Shown: piece after piece, positions 52,409 through 61,494 of the stretch
How positions within the stretch are numbered: position 1 is the stretch's first letter
How the letters are laid out: the number at the start of each line of letters is the position of its first letter
NCBI RefSeq assembly: GCF_900637845.1
Contig: NZ_LR134439.1
Span: forward strand, 1,488,001-1,552,000
Direction: 5' to 3'
Origin: Erysipelothrix rhusiopathiae
GTDB lineage: Bacteria; Bacillota_I; Bacilli_A; Erysipelotrichales; Erysipelotrichaceae
Length of the DNA stretch: 64,000 bases
The notes under the pieces: generated by a model
What the model was told of the DNA's origin: nothing
The model's database searches: none
Seen by the model: only the letters and a program-made list of their open reading frames with translations
Translations under genes and position numbers: made by a program

Positions 52409-52538
52409 TGTCGGACAGTCGGGGGGGACATGTATTCCCAATACATGGGTACTGTTAAAATATATTCATTCTTCTCCTTGAATATAGCCGACATAAAAAA
52501 ACGATGTAGTCTACTGTCATTGAGCTACATCGTTTTTT
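52409..52538 (+). ncRNA. Candidate structured small RNA
   Basis: Part of the 340-base gap between the hypothetical gene and cinA. Nested, purely Watson-Crick helices are visible. P1 is TGTCGG (52409-52414) with CCGACA (52488-52493); P2 is ACAGT with ACTGT (52450-52454); P2a is CATGTATT-CCC-AATACATG (52429-52447); P3 is TATATTCA (52461-52468) with TGAATATA (52479-52486). A run of seven G (52421-52427) lies between P2 and P2a. The terminator at 52495-52538 closes the unit, and the direct-repeat promoter ends where P1 begins. No known RNA family is recognised. Confidence 0.45.
52495..52538. terminator. Bidirectional terminator (small RNA / cinA)
   Basis: AAACGATGTAG and CTACATCGTTT form a stem of at least 11 bp with an A-run before and a T-run after. 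It serves cinA from the right and the candidate RNA from the left. Confidence 0.9.
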
Positions 52539-53780
52539 TTATTTTATCTCATCGAAAATCATTTTTAATGCATGGTTTGTTGCCATTTTTTGGATTTGGA
52601 TGCGTTCATTGGTATGATTTCGGCCCAACATGAGGGTTTTCACTTCAACATGTTTAGACGTCGCAATTGCAATATATACAAGTCCTACCGGTTTATCATC
52701 AAAACCACCTGTAGGTCCTGCGATTCCTGTTATACCAATACCAATATCTGAACCTGCAAGTGTACGAATATTGGAGGCCATTAGTTTCGCAACTTCCGGA
52801 GAAACAGCTCCAACGGTATCAAAATATTCATGAGGTATGTTTAGGATTGCGTTTTTCTGATCGTTTGAATACGTAGTAACACCCAGATTAAATACTTTTG
52901 AACTGCCGGAAACGCGTGTTATTCGGGAACTTAAAAGTCCTCCTGTACAACTTTCAGCCGTTGAAACGCTCATGTTTTTTCGTGCAAGTAAGGGAACAAT
53001 CACATCTTCAAGATAGGGCACATCAACACTGTAATAATAATCTTGAAAAAGTTCTTTGATTTCTTCGATTACGGGTTTTATAAGTGTGTCCGCTTCAAAA
53101 TAAGATTGAGCACTTGCAGTAATACGCAACATTACGCTGACATCTGAAACATATGGTGCAATTGTAGGATTTTGATAATCGATCATTTTATCTTTGAGAA
53201 TTGATTCGACTGTTGATTCACCAATTCCAAATAAATAGACCTTATGCGATACAAGCGTCACGTTTGTTTTTTGTTTTAAGTAATCATTAACAGATGTTTC
53301 AAACATCATTTTCATTTCACGTGGAGGTCCCGGAAGTAATATAACAGTTTTGGTGTTGGTTTCAATACCAATGCCTGGAGCGGTACCACACATGTTTTCA
53401 AATACAAAAGCACCTTGGGGAATCATCGCTTGCTTAATATTGTTTTCGGTCATAGATTTACCACTTGTTTTAAAATACGATTCAAGCTTATCCATGGAAG
53501 GTTGGTGAAGTATAAGAGGAAGACCAAGCATTTCAGCGATAATTTCTTTTGTAAGATCGTCATAAGTTGGTCCAAGTCCACCTGTAAGAAGAATGACATC
53601 ACTACGACTTAAAGCTTCCGAAAAACTATGCTTAAGACGCTTTGGATTATCACCCACAACACTTTGATGGTAACAAAATATTCCATCAGTCGCTAATTGT
53701 TGGGCAATATACGTTGCATTTGTATTCACAACATCCCCCAACAACAATTCGGTTCCAACACAAATAATTTCTGCTTTCAT
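52539..53780 (-). CDS. cinA: CinA-family competence/damage-inducible protein
   Basis: 413 aa. The N-terminal molybdopterin-binding-like domain (~1-170) starts KAEIICVGTELLLGDVVNTNA and has LTGGLGPTYDDLTKE and LLPGPPREMK. The C-terminal CinA domain (~255-405) has VSTAESCTGGLLSSRIT and GITGIAGPTGG, as in nicotinamide-nucleotide (NMN) deamidases. Both domains are full length. It is monocistronic, often found next to recA in other Firmicutes but not here. Confidence 0.93.
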   Translation of the reverse strand: MKAEIICVGTELLLGDVVNTNATYIAQQLATDGIFCYHQSVVGDNPKRLKHSFSEALSRSDVILLTGGLGPTYDDLTKEIIAEMLGLPLILHQPSMDKLESYFKTSGKSMTENNIKQAMIPQGAFVFENMCGTAPGIGIETNTKTVILLPGPPREMKMMFETSVNDYLKQKTNVTLVSHKVYLFGIGESTVESILKDKMIDYQNPTIAPYVSDVSVMLRITASAQSYFEADTLIKPVIEEIKELFQDYYYSVDVPYLEDVIVPLLARKNMSVSTAESCTGGLLSSRITRVSGSSKVFNLGVTTYSNDQKNAILNIPHEYFDTVGAVSPEVAKLMASNIRTLAGSDIGIGITGIAGPTGGFDDKPVGLVYIAIATSKHVEVKTLMLGRNHTNERIQIQKMATNHALKMIFDEIK

Positions 53781-53966
53781 AATTCAACTCCGTTCTGTCA
53801 CTATAATACCATTGTTACTGTCTTTTAACGAGAAGAATTCTTGATGACATTTTGTGATAGTTTCATGACAGCCGTCGTCATATTTGAATAATCATTTTAT
53901 AATAACTATAAGATCGTAATTGTTTTTAAAACACAATCAAACAGCGATGAAAGAAGAGGAGTAGTT

Positions 53967-54512
53967 ATGCGTCATAAATGGAAAAATTCACTAGATTTAT
54001 TAAAAGATGGAAATCTTCGCTTTACAAATCAAACGGTTCGAAATTCACATCATTCTCAACATGAGATGGAAGACTTAGGAACGGGACAAAATCCTTATGC
54101 GATTATTCTTAGTTGTTCGGATTCTCGTGTGTCACCGGATATTATATTTGATTGTAAGTTAGGGGATTTGTTTTTGATTCAAAATGCTGGAAATATTTCA
54201 GATTCTTCGGTGTTAGGAAGTATTGAATATGCGGTTGAGAATCTTAAAACGCCTTTAGTTGTCGTCTTAGGTCATAGTCAATGCGGTGCTATCAGTGCCG
54301 CATTCAATAACCTATCACTGGATGGGAATCTTAAAACCATTGTGGATCAAATCAAAGGACACATTTTAAGTGAAGGCATTGATCATTCATCGGAAAACCA
54401 CGCTCAAAAAACGGCTTCAGAAATCGCAGACAATTCGTCTATCAAACGTCATGATGTTAAAGTGGTGAGTGCGTTTTATGACATAACAACAGGGCTTGTA
54501 TCGTGGTTATAA
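53967..54512 (+). CDS. Beta-class carbonic anhydrase
   Basis: 181 aa, interconverting CO2 and bicarbonate. The zinc site is complete: ILSCSDSRVSPDIIF (Cys ~50, Asp-Arg pair) and GHSQCGAI (His ~109, Cys ~112). GAGGAG lies before the ATG, and TATAAT at 53898-53903 is a probable -10. It is monocistronic. Bicarbonate supply and CO2 from the arginine pathway are obvious links, but not shown by the sequence. Confidence 0.92.
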   Translation: MRHKWKNSLDLLKDGNLRFTNQTVRNSHHSQHEMEDLGTGQNPYAIILSCSDSRVSPDIIFDCKLGDLFLIQNAGNISDSSVLGSIEYAVENLKTPLVVVLGHSQCGAISAAFNNLSLDGNLKTIVDQIKGHILSEGIDHSSENHAQKTASEIADNSSIKRHDVKVVSAFYDITTGLVSWL

Positions 54513-54586
54513 TTGCATCAATATCATAAGACTACTATATTCATAAAAATTTGCTATACTATTAAGAAGATAAGTAATGTAAAAGC

Positions 54587-54610
54587 CAAGACAAATCTGT
54601 CTTGTTTTTA
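54587..54610 (+). terminator. Terminator between carbonic anhydrase and ABC-F genes
   Basis: CAAGACA (54587-54593) and TGTCTTG (54598-54604) around AATC, followed by TTTTT. It lies 75 bases after the carbonic anhydrase stop. Confidence 0.85.
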
Positions 54611-54648
54611 TTGTTTATTTATAAATATACTCTATAATAGGAGTTTGA

Positions 54649-54678
54649 ATGAATTTAAAGGAGAATATCAGTGATTAG
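54649..54678 (+). CDS. Possible 9-codon leader peptide before the second ABC-F gene
   Basis: ATG 54649 with AGGAG at 54639-54643 opens a short frame (MNLKENISD) ending at TAG 54676-54678, overlapping the GTG start of the ABC-F gene (54671). Translational coupling is possible. However, the nearest -10 (TATAAT, 54633-54638) would start the mRNA after this ribosome binding site, so translation may be leaderless or absent. Confidence 0.3.
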   Translation: MNLKENISD

Positions 54679-56254
54679 TACAAATAATTTATCGTTAATG
54701 TTTGATGGCAAGGCATTATTCGAAGAAGTATCTATAACATTTACAGAAGGTAATTGTTATGGTGTCATCGGTGCAAATGGTGCAGGGAAATCAACCTTCC
54801 TTAAACTCTTATCCGGTGAGCTTGAACCAACAAGTGGTCATATATCAATTCCAAATGGAAAACGACTCTCGTTTTTAAAACAAGATCATTTTGCCTTCGA
54901 TGATTTTACTGTTTTAGAAACAGTTATCATGGGGAACGAAAAACTCTATGAAATTATGAAAGAAAAAGAAGTAATCTACGCAAAAGAAGATTTTTCAGAA
55001 GCGGATGGAATTCGTGCCGGTGAACTGGAAGAACAATTTGCGGATATGGATGGTTGGAATGCTGAAGCAGAAGTGTTCACATTATTAAATGGTTTAGGCG
55101 TTGATCGTCAGTATCACGAATCGAAAATGGAACAACTCACAGGTTCTGATAAAGTTAAAGTATTATTAGCCCAAGCAATTTTTGGTAATCCTGATATTCT
55201 TCTACTTGATGAGCCAACAAACCACCTTGACCTTGAAGCCATTCAATGGCTTGAAGAATTCTTAATTAATTTTGAAAGCACCGTAATTTTAGTATCCCAT
55301 GACCGTCACTTTTTAAATAAAACATGTACTCATATTGCGGATATTGATTTCGGTAAAATTCAGTTATTTGTAGGAAACTATGACTTCTGGTATGAATCCA
55401 GTCAATTAATCCTTCGTCAAATGAAAGATGCAAATAAGAAAAAAGAAGAAAAAATTAAAGAACTTCAAGATTTTATTGATCGCTTTAGTGCAAATGCTTC
55501 AAAATCAAAACAAGCAACCTCACGTAAACAAGCTCTATCAAAAATCAAACTTGATGAGATGGTACCTTCAAAACGTCGTTACCCATTTATTGAGTTTAAA
55601 CCAAAACGTAATCTCGGAAGTTCAGTATTAGAAGTTGGCGATCTGAGTGCTACTTTAGATGGCAAAGAACTTTTCACAAATTTAAGTTTCACAATTGGAA
55701 ATAACGAAAAGGTAGCCTTCGTAGGAGACCAAGAAATCACTAAATCACGCTTTTTTGATATCATTACAGAACGAGTTCAACCAGATGCTGGTTTTGTGCA
55801 TTGGGGATCAAGTGTTGATTATGGATACTTCAATAAAAACTTTGATGAAGATTTTGAAACTGATGAACGAATTGTTGATTGGCTCATGGAATTTTCTGAT
55901 GAAAAAGATGAAACGTATGTACGTGGATTTTTAGGACGCATGATTTTTGCTGGAGATGATGCATTGAAGAAACTTAATGTTCTATCCGGTGGTGAAAAAG
56001 TGCGTTGTATGATGTCCAAGATGATGATTATGGGTAAAAACGTTCTAATTCTTGATGAACCAACAAACCATCTCGATATGGAATCCATTACTGCATTGAA
56101 TAATGCACTGATTAAATTCCCAGGTACAATTCTTTTAGCATCACATGATCACCAAATTATTGAAACAACCGCAACACGTATTATGGAATTTAAAGAAGAT
56201 GGTACGCTTGTAGACTATCTCGGAACATACCAAGAATATTTAGACCGTAAATAA
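54671..56254 (+). CDS. ABC-F ATPase, YkpA/YbiT type
   Basis: 527 aa with two ABC domains. Domain 1 has GANGAGKST, the altered signature LTGSDKVKV and LLLDEPTNHLD; domain 2 has a degenerate Walker A (GDQEITKS) but an intact LSGGEKVRC and LILDEPTNHLD. The loss of the second P-loop is also known for B. subtilis YkpA. The linker (~240-300) has SANASKSKQATSRK. YbiT-type proteins are thought to be translation factors rather than resistance proteins. The start is GTG 54671 with AAAGGAG upstream. Confidence 0.9.
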   Translation: MISTNNLSLMFDGKALFEEVSITFTEGNCYGVIGANGAGKSTFLKLLSGELEPTSGHISIPNGKRLSFLKQDHFAFDDFTVLETVIMGNEKLYEIMKEKEVIYAKEDFSEADGIRAGELEEQFADMDGWNAEAEVFTLLNGLGVDRQYHESKMEQLTGSDKVKVLLAQAIFGNPDILLLDEPTNHLDLEAIQWLEEFLINFESTVILVSHDRHFLNKTCTHIADIDFGKIQLFVGNYDFWYESSQLILRQMKDANKKKEEKIKELQDFIDRFSANASKSKQATSRKQALSKIKLDEMVPSKRRYPFIEFKPKRNLGSSVLEVGDLSATLDGKELFTNLSFTIGNNEKVAFVGDQEITKSRFFDIITERVQPDAGFVHWGSSVDYGYFNKNFDEDFETDERIVDWLMEFSDEKDETYVRGFLGRMIFAGDDALKKLNVLSGGEKVRCMMSKMMIMGKNVLILDEPTNHLDMESITALNNALIKFPGTILLASHDHQIIETTATRIMEFKEDGTLVDYLGTYQEYLDRK

Positions 56255-56274
56255 CAAGTTAAGGGGAATTGACG

Positions 56275-57435
56275 ATGCAAACCTATTTTTATCCAATACG
56301 AACAGCTCTAATCAGTTTTCCTTTCATTGCTTTTGCGATGTTAATTCCATATTTAATTTATGATTATCATAAACATGGATCGGTCTCAAAATGGCGGGCT
56401 GTGGTAATCTACAGTTTTATTTTCTATTTACTGTGTGCTTTTTATCTGGTAATTTTACCATTACCCGATCGACAAACAGTGCATACACATTGGAAAGATA
56501 TGATTCAACCCATTCCATTCTCATTTATATCTGACTTTATTCGAGAGTCCTCGATGCGTTTATCAAATCCAAGCTCTATTCTGATGGGATTAAAAGAGGG
56601 GGTATTCACTCAACCGGTTTTTAATATCCTGATGACTGTCCCTTTTGGAATTTATTTACGTTATTACTTTAACTGTGATTTAAAGAAAACAGTGATTTTA
56701 AGTTTTATATTATCATTATTCTTTGAGCTTACACAGCTTACAGGACTTTATGGACTGTATCCAGGACCTTATCGTTTATTCGATGTGGATGATTTAATTT
56801 TAAATACTTTAGGTGGGCTTTTCGGATATGGTATCGCACCCTTAATGACTTATTTTTTCCCATCCCGAGAAGCGTTGGACTTAGAATCTGCTGAAAAATC
56901 GGTTCGAGTTACTTATATACGGCGTCTTGTGGCTTATTTGATTGATACAGCGATAATGTCGGTGGCTATTTCAGTATTTATGCTTGGAATGGGTGCAATC
57001 AATCCCGTAGTAGCCCAGAATAATGTATTTATGTCGATGATTAACTTCATTGGATTCATCTTCTTTTTTGCGATATGGCCAATTGTACATCAAGGATCTA
57101 CCATAGGAATGTCAGTGGTGCAAGTCCGTATCGTGGCAGAGCAGAGTGCATCAAGAATCAAATCTATAATTTTAAGAACTGTTCTTGTTTATATATTTAT
57201 CATTCGTTTTGGAGATATTACAGGTGCACTATTTGAAATGGTTTCATCAACCAATTTATATGTTGGTACCATTACGTCGGTTCTATATTTATTGGTGATT
57301 TTAGGTTATTGGATATTTATTGTGAGTCATATTATTTCAACATTGTTTCGCAAGGATTATCGCCTTTTTTATGAACGGATTTCGAAAACATCTATTGTTA
57401 GTACTTATCATGAAAAAGAGTCGATGCATTCATAG
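56275..57435 (+). CDS. VanZ-RDD fusion membrane protein
   Basis: 386 aa. The N-terminal VanZ domain (~40-200) has LVILPLPDRQ, MTVPFGIYLRYYF and FDVDDLILNTLGGLFGY. A C-terminal RDD domain (~215-360) begins VTYIRRLVAYLIDTAIM with the R-D pair and PIVHQGSTIGM. About 8-9 helices in total. It follows the ABC-F gene by 20 bases (AAGGGG site) and probably shares its mRNA. ATG 56275 is chosen over TTG 56269. The function of neither domain is settled. Confidence 0.85.
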   Translation: MQTYFYPIRTALISFPFIAFAMLIPYLIYDYHKHGSVSKWRAVVIYSFIFYLLCAFYLVILPLPDRQTVHTHWKDMIQPIPFSFISDFIRESSMRLSNPSSILMGLKEGVFTQPVFNILMTVPFGIYLRYYFNCDLKKTVILSFILSLFFELTQLTGLYGLYPGPYRLFDVDDLILNTLGGLFGYGIAPLMTYFFPSREALDLESAEKSVRVTYIRRLVAYLIDTAIMSVAISVFMLGMGAINPVVAQNNVFMSMINFIGFIFFFAIWPIVHQGSTIGMSVVQVRIVAEQSASRIKSIILRTVLVYIFIIRFGDITGALFEMVSSTNLYVGTITSVLYLLVILGYWIFIVSHIISTLFRKDYRLFYERISKTSIVSTYHEKESMHS

Positions 57436-57447
57436 TTTAAAATACAT

Positions 57448-57480
57448 AAAAAAACGTTCACTGTTATCAGTGAACGTTTT
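57448..57480. terminator. Bidirectional terminator
   Basis: AAAACGTTCACTG and CAGTGAACGTTTT form a 13-bp stem with a TTAT loop, between convergent genes. Confidence 0.93.
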
Positions 57481-57488
57481 ATATTGTT

Positions 57489-57719
57489 TTAGATATACTC
57501 ATCTGCTTTAACTGTAAACATTATTGCTCCAGCCATAGGATCTTTTTTGATTTCAGCTTTAATGCGTTTGCACGCTTCGTCTTTATCTTCCATGTCCGTT
57601 TCGAAATAGAGTTTGATACCATCTTTCTTTACAAAAGTGCATTTCGGATCGGTCATTGATTCAACAATTTTTTGAATTTGTTTTTGCATTATAGGACTAT
57701 TTATAATAATTGTATTCAT
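57489..57719 (-). CDS. Hypothetical 76-aa protein
   Basis: A soluble, charged protein beginning MNTIIINSPIMQ, with two likely beta strands and a central acidic helix (ETDMEDKDEACKRIKAEIKK), ending FTVKADEYI. The overall pattern suggests a small alpha/beta fold. I chose ATG 57717-57719 because AGAGGT precedes it by a good distance; the longer frame lacks a site. No family is recognised. Confidence 0.6.
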   Translation of the reverse strand: MNTIIINSPIMQKQIQKIVESMTDPKCTFVKKDGIKLYFETDMEDKDEACKRIKAEIKKDPMAGAIMFTVKADEYI

Positions 57720-57787
57720 ATTAATACCTCTTTCTACAAAATAATAGTAGCAAAATATGGAAACGATTACAATGATAAACAACGATA

Positions 57788-57873
57788 TTGAAATAATATT
57801 CCAATATTTACAAAGAAAGGTTGAAATATATTTTGAAATCGGTTACTATTCATATGTAAGCACTAACAAGTGC
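57788..57873 (+). promoter_or_regulatory. Promoter and RpiR-type operator of the MurNAc cluster
   Basis: TTGAAA (57821-57826), a 17-base spacer and TACTAT (57844-57849) form a good promoter. TTGAAATAATATTCCAA (57788-57804) matches the operator at murQ (62365-62381) with one arm base changed. A half-site TTGAAAT covers the -35. GCACT-AACA-AGTGC (57860-57873) is a hairpin or second operator just after the start of transcription. Confidence 0.7.
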
Positions 57874-57889
57874 AGGAAAGGGAGTTAAT

Positions 57890-59191
57890 ATGGAGAAGTT
57901 AACACAATTTATAGAAGAGAAGATTGCCCCACCACTCATCAAATTTTCTCAGTTAAAATACGTTCAAGTAATGCAACGTACTGGACTTGGAATCATGTCC
58001 CTATTAGTTATTGGTTCTGTATTTTTACTTATTGCATCATTCCCAGTTAAGGCTTGGACTGATTTCTTAGGAGATAAACGCTGGGTTATTGCAGCAGCAT
58101 CTGGAGTAGGGACAGGTTTTATTGCCCTCTATACTGTAATCACGACATCGTATGGATTGGTCGAATACTACAATAAACAACGCGGAGAAAATCACGATAT
58201 TGTTCAACCGATGATTCTAGCCGTTGCATCATTCTTACTTTTAAATCCAGCACAAACTGTTACAACGATGGTTGATGGTGTTGAAGGTAAGTTTACAGGT
58301 GTTCCATCAACATATATGGGCGCACTTGGCGTATTCGCTGCATTGATTGTCGCAATTATTACGGTTGAAATTTATCGATTTGTTGTTAATAAAAAACTTG
58401 TTATTAAAATGCCAGAGGGAGTTCCTCCAATGGTATCTCAATCATTTATTGCATTAATTCCAAGTTTCTTTGTAATTTTATTTTGGTGGTTATTGGGTCA
58501 TGTTTTCCAATTAAACATTCCAGAATTGATTGCAGGCGTGTTCAAACCATTAGTAGCCGTTGGTGATTCACCAATCGTTGTTATGATTGCAACACTTCTA
58601 AACCGTATTCTATGGGCTGTTGGGATTCATGGATCTAACATTGTAAACTCAGTAGGTGGTACATTCTGGGGTCAAATGTCACAATTAAACCTTGCTGCAT
58701 TTGAAGCTACCGGTACACTTGCAAATCTACCACACACATATACATCCGTATTTATGGATAACTATATTTGGACTGGATTGTTCCCATTATCACTTTGCTT
58801 AATTATGTCAAAATCACCACGTTTAAGCGGTTTAGGTAAACTTGCTTTAGCTGCATCCTTATTCAATATTGGTGAACCTCTTATCTTTGGATTACCAATT
58901 ATGTTGAATCCGCTCATGATGATTCCATTCATCTTAAGTTACTTAGTGCTAGCACTTGCCGCAATCGTTTTAACAACATTAGGTGTCATACCAGTACCGG
59001 CATTGATGATTTCTTGGATTACACCAGCACCGATTAAAACATATTTAGCGACTGCAGGAAGTATTCCAGCAACAGCGTTTGTACTCGTTGGTTGGGTATT
59101 TATGTTCCTATGCTTCTATCCATTTGTGAAGGCAATGGAGAAAAACGACCTCGCTGAAATGGCTGCTGCGGAACAAGCAGAAGAAAACTAA
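57890..59191 (+). CDS. PTS EIIC permease (MurNAc-type cluster)
   Basis: 433 aa, cellobiose-family EIIC with about 10 helices: AVGIHGSNIVNSVGG near 245 and LFNIGEPLIFGLPIMLNP near 325-342. Neither EIIB nor EIIA is present; MurP of E. coli carries its own EIIB. The cluster (MupG, MurQ, AnmK) suggests MurNAc or MurNAc-GlcNAc as substrate. AAAGGGAG precedes the ATG. The MupG gene starts 3 bases after its stop. Confidence 0.9.
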   Translation: MEKLTQFIEEKIAPPLIKFSQLKYVQVMQRTGLGIMSLLVIGSVFLLIASFPVKAWTDFLGDKRWVIAAASGVGTGFIALYTVITTSYGLVEYYNKQRGENHDIVQPMILAVASFLLLNPAQTVTTMVDGVEGKFTGVPSTYMGALGVFAALIVAIITVEIYRFVVNKKLVIKMPEGVPPMVSQSFIALIPSFFVILFWWLLGHVFQLNIPELIAGVFKPLVAVGDSPIVVMIATLLNRILWAVGIHGSNIVNSVGGTFWGQMSQLNLAAFEATGTLANLPHTYTSVFMDNYIWTGLFPLSLCLIMSKSPRLSGLGKLALAASLFNIGEPLIFGLPIMLNPLMMIPFILSYLVLALAAIVLTTLGVIPVPALMISWITPAPIKTYLATAGSIPATAFVLVGWVFMFLCFYPFVKAMEKNDLAEMAAAEQAEEN

Positions 59192-59194
59192 ATT

Positions 59195-60232
59195 ATGTTA
59201 GGTATCTCAAGTTATTTTAAAGATTTAGATTACGGATATTTAGAAGCTGCGGCTGCTATAGGAGTGAAGTATTTATTTACTTCACTTCATATCCCAGAGG
59301 AAGATTTATCGAAATTGGATCAAGAAATTCCAAAGTTTTTATCGGAAGTTAAACGCTTAGGTCTTGAACTAGTACCCGATATTTCTCCTGCAACTTTTGA
59401 AAAACTGGGAATTGCTGCAAATGATTATAAAGCACTTAAAACACTTGGTTTTACATCACTACGTCTTGACTATGGATTTGATGACTTTGAAGTCGTTAAA
59501 TCACTTCAAAAAGACTTTGATTTAATGTTGAATGCAAGTGTTGTAAATGAACCGTATATTCTTGATGCTTTGGAAGCAGGTGTTGATTTTAAGAATATTT
59601 CTGTTCTACATAACTTTTATCCTAAAACGGAGACGGGACTATCGTTAGATTATTTTAAAAAAATCAATGAAGTATTTATTCGTCACAATATAAAAATTAT
59701 GGCTTTTGTACCCGGTGATGCTTTAAAACGATTCCCTCTTTATGAGGGTTTACCTACCGTTGAGAAACATCGTCAATGTAATCCGTATCTTGCAGCCGTG
59801 GAATTGATTCATGATTGTGGTATCACGGATATTCTAATTGGAGATAGTAAAGCACACCTTGAAACGTTATTCTATATTGAATCGTATATGAAAGATTCAA
59901 TGATGCATATACCTGCATTCTTTACTAAAAATGCACCAGATATGTATGATAAAATGTTTGAAGTACGTAAGGATTTATCTGAAAATGTGATTCGCATGTT
60001 AACACCACGTATTCCTGGGATTCCCGTAACCGATAATGGACCACGTGTCCGTGGAGCGATTACGATTGAGAATGAATTATCGGGACGATACAGTGGTGAA
60101 ATGCAAATTTGTAAAAAAGCATTTCCAATGGATGCACGAACCAATGTAATCGGATTTATTCATCCTGATTACGTAGATCTTGTTCATGCCATTGATCGAT
60201 ATACTAAAATAAAATTTGTGCGTATTGACTAA
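59195..60232 (+). CDS. mupG: MupG-type 6-phospho-N-acetylmuramidase
   Basis: 345 aa. The DUF871 motifs are complete: LGISSYFKDLDYGYLEAA, PDISPATFEKLG, LRLDYGF and VLHNFYPK, then the C-terminal domain with RGAITIENELSGRYSGEMQI. In S. aureus MupG cleaves MurNAc-6P-GlcNAc to MurNAc-6P and GlcNAc, the step before MurQ. Both an EIIC gene and murQ are close here, which makes this the more certain MupG of the two in the window. It starts 3 bases after the EIIC gene. Confidence 0.88.
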   Translation: MLGISSYFKDLDYGYLEAAAAIGVKYLFTSLHIPEEDLSKLDQEIPKFLSEVKRLGLELVPDISPATFEKLGIAANDYKALKTLGFTSLRLDYGFDDFEVVKSLQKDFDLMLNASVVNEPYILDALEAGVDFKNISVLHNFYPKTETGLSLDYFKKINEVFIRHNIKIMAFVPGDALKRFPLYEGLPTVEKHRQCNPYLAAVELIHDCGITDILIGDSKAHLETLFYIESYMKDSMMHIPAFFTKNAPDMYDKMFEVRKDLSENVIRMLTPRIPGIPVTDNGPRVRGAITIENELSGRYSGEMQICKKAFPMDARTNVIGFIHPDYVDLVHAIDRYTKIKFVRID

Positions 60233-60255
60233 GAAGGATTCTATCCTTCTTTTTT
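60232..60255 (+). terminator. Intrinsic terminator after mupG
   Basis: AGAAGGAT (60232-60239), loop TCT, ATCCTTCT (60243-60250) and T-run. Confidence 0.92.
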
Positions 60256-60300
60256 AAAATGCTACGTACGCAATACTGTAAGTAGAAGAGGAAGTTTATT

Positions 60301-61473
60301 ATGTTTTTAGAAAAGTTTGTTTCATTGATACAGGGAAGTCGTTGTTTAAACGCTATAAAAAATGCGATTAATAAAATGGCATATATCAATATCGTTTTGG
60401 GTGTTTGTATTTTTGTGTATTATCAGTTTGATCAAATCGGTTGGGTCCGTGATCCATTTCGTAATCAAGCTGTTTTGTTTTACCAGCTGTATTGCGTCAT
60501 GTTATCGATTTCTTTATCGTATCTAATTGCAAGTGAAGTCTTAAATACGGATGTTGATGTGAGTTTTACGATGAGTACTGTTTTCTTATCGTTATTACCT
60601 GGAATTGTTTTGGTTCCAAATGGACACACAACCACGTTTCCATTGGTTACGATGATCGTATCTGTAATCGTATCACTCGCTTTCAATTATTTGGATTCGT
60701 TTAAGTTTAAAGGAACGCGGATTCCCCAAGCTGTTACGGATTACTATAACCGCTTATGGCCAACTATCGTCATGTTGCTTTGTCTATTAATCTTTATATT
60801 TATTTTTAATCATTTCTTTCTAGCGCTGGCTAATGGTATTATAGTAGTAACCAATGTTTTGAGTGAATTTATTATCATACTATCACTCATCATGATTATT
60901 TGTATGTTTTGGGTTTTAGGGATTCATGGTGTTGGCGTTATAGGAACATTAATGAGACCGTTTTGGTTCCATATGATGCTTGTGAATGGATTTATGATCG
61001 TTTCAGGTAATTTACCCGTATATATCGGTACGGAAGCATTCTTAGGGTGGTGTGTTTGGATCGGTGGGTCTGGATGCACATTAGGATTAACGGTTAATTT
61101 GCTTTTTGCGAAAAGCCGTCATCTTAAAACACTTGGAAAAGATAGCCTTCTTTCAAATATATTCAATATTAACGAGAATATAATTTTTGGAACACCGATT
61201 GTCGAGAATAAGTATTTTAGAGTGCCTTTTTTCTTAGCACCGTTAATAACAGGAAGTGTTGCGTATTGGGCAATGAAACTGGGTTATGTTTCGATTCCAA
61301 GTATCGTAGCACCATGGGTAATTCCCATGCCCTTAGGTTTATTTATTTCAACCTTAGGAGATGTGCGTTCACTGCTATTAGCACTTATTCTAGTCGGTAT
61401 TACGACGCTAGTTTATTTTCCGTTTTTTAGAATGTATGATCAATCGTTGGTTAAACAAGAACACGATAAATAA
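60301..61473 (+). CDS. PTS EIIC-like permease, divergent
   Basis: 390 aa and shorter than the two other EIIC proteins. The core motifs are altered: VLGIHGVGVIGTLMRPF in place of GLHGTN.., and IFNINENIIFGTPIVENKY where E-P is replaced by E-N. About 10 helices remain. It has no EIIB domain. It lies behind the mupG terminator, followed by the RpiR gene after 21 bases. It may take a different sugar, or have lost transport and act as a sensor. Confidence 0.8.
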   Translation: MFLEKFVSLIQGSRCLNAIKNAINKMAYINIVLGVCIFVYYQFDQIGWVRDPFRNQAVLFYQLYCVMLSISLSYLIASEVLNTDVDVSFTMSTVFLSLLPGIVLVPNGHTTTFPLVTMIVSVIVSLAFNYLDSFKFKGTRIPQAVTDYYNRLWPTIVMLLCLLIFIFIFNHFFLALANGIIVVTNVLSEFIIILSLIMIICMFWVLGIHGVGVIGTLMRPFWFHMMLVNGFMIVSGNLPVYIGTEAFLGWCVWIGGSGCTLGLTVNLLFAKSRHLKTLGKDSLLSNIFNINENIIFGTPIVENKYFRVPFFLAPLITGSVAYWAMKLGYVSIPSIVAPWVIPMPLGLFISTLGDVRSLLLALILVGITTLVYFPFFRMYDQSLVKQEHDK

Positions 61474-61494
61474 TATATCATAGGAGGATTTTAG

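Noticed and set aside
52430-52633. 67-codon plus-strand frame starting in the candidate RNA
   Set aside because: The G-tract is only 2 bases from the ATG, and the frame runs through the terminator hairpin and into the antisense of cinA. Coding is unlikely.
57860-57873. cre site before the MurNAc EIIC gene
   Set aside because: TGTAAGCACTAACA lacks the central CG of cre; the palindrome GCACT-AACA-AGTGC is better described as a hairpin or other operator.
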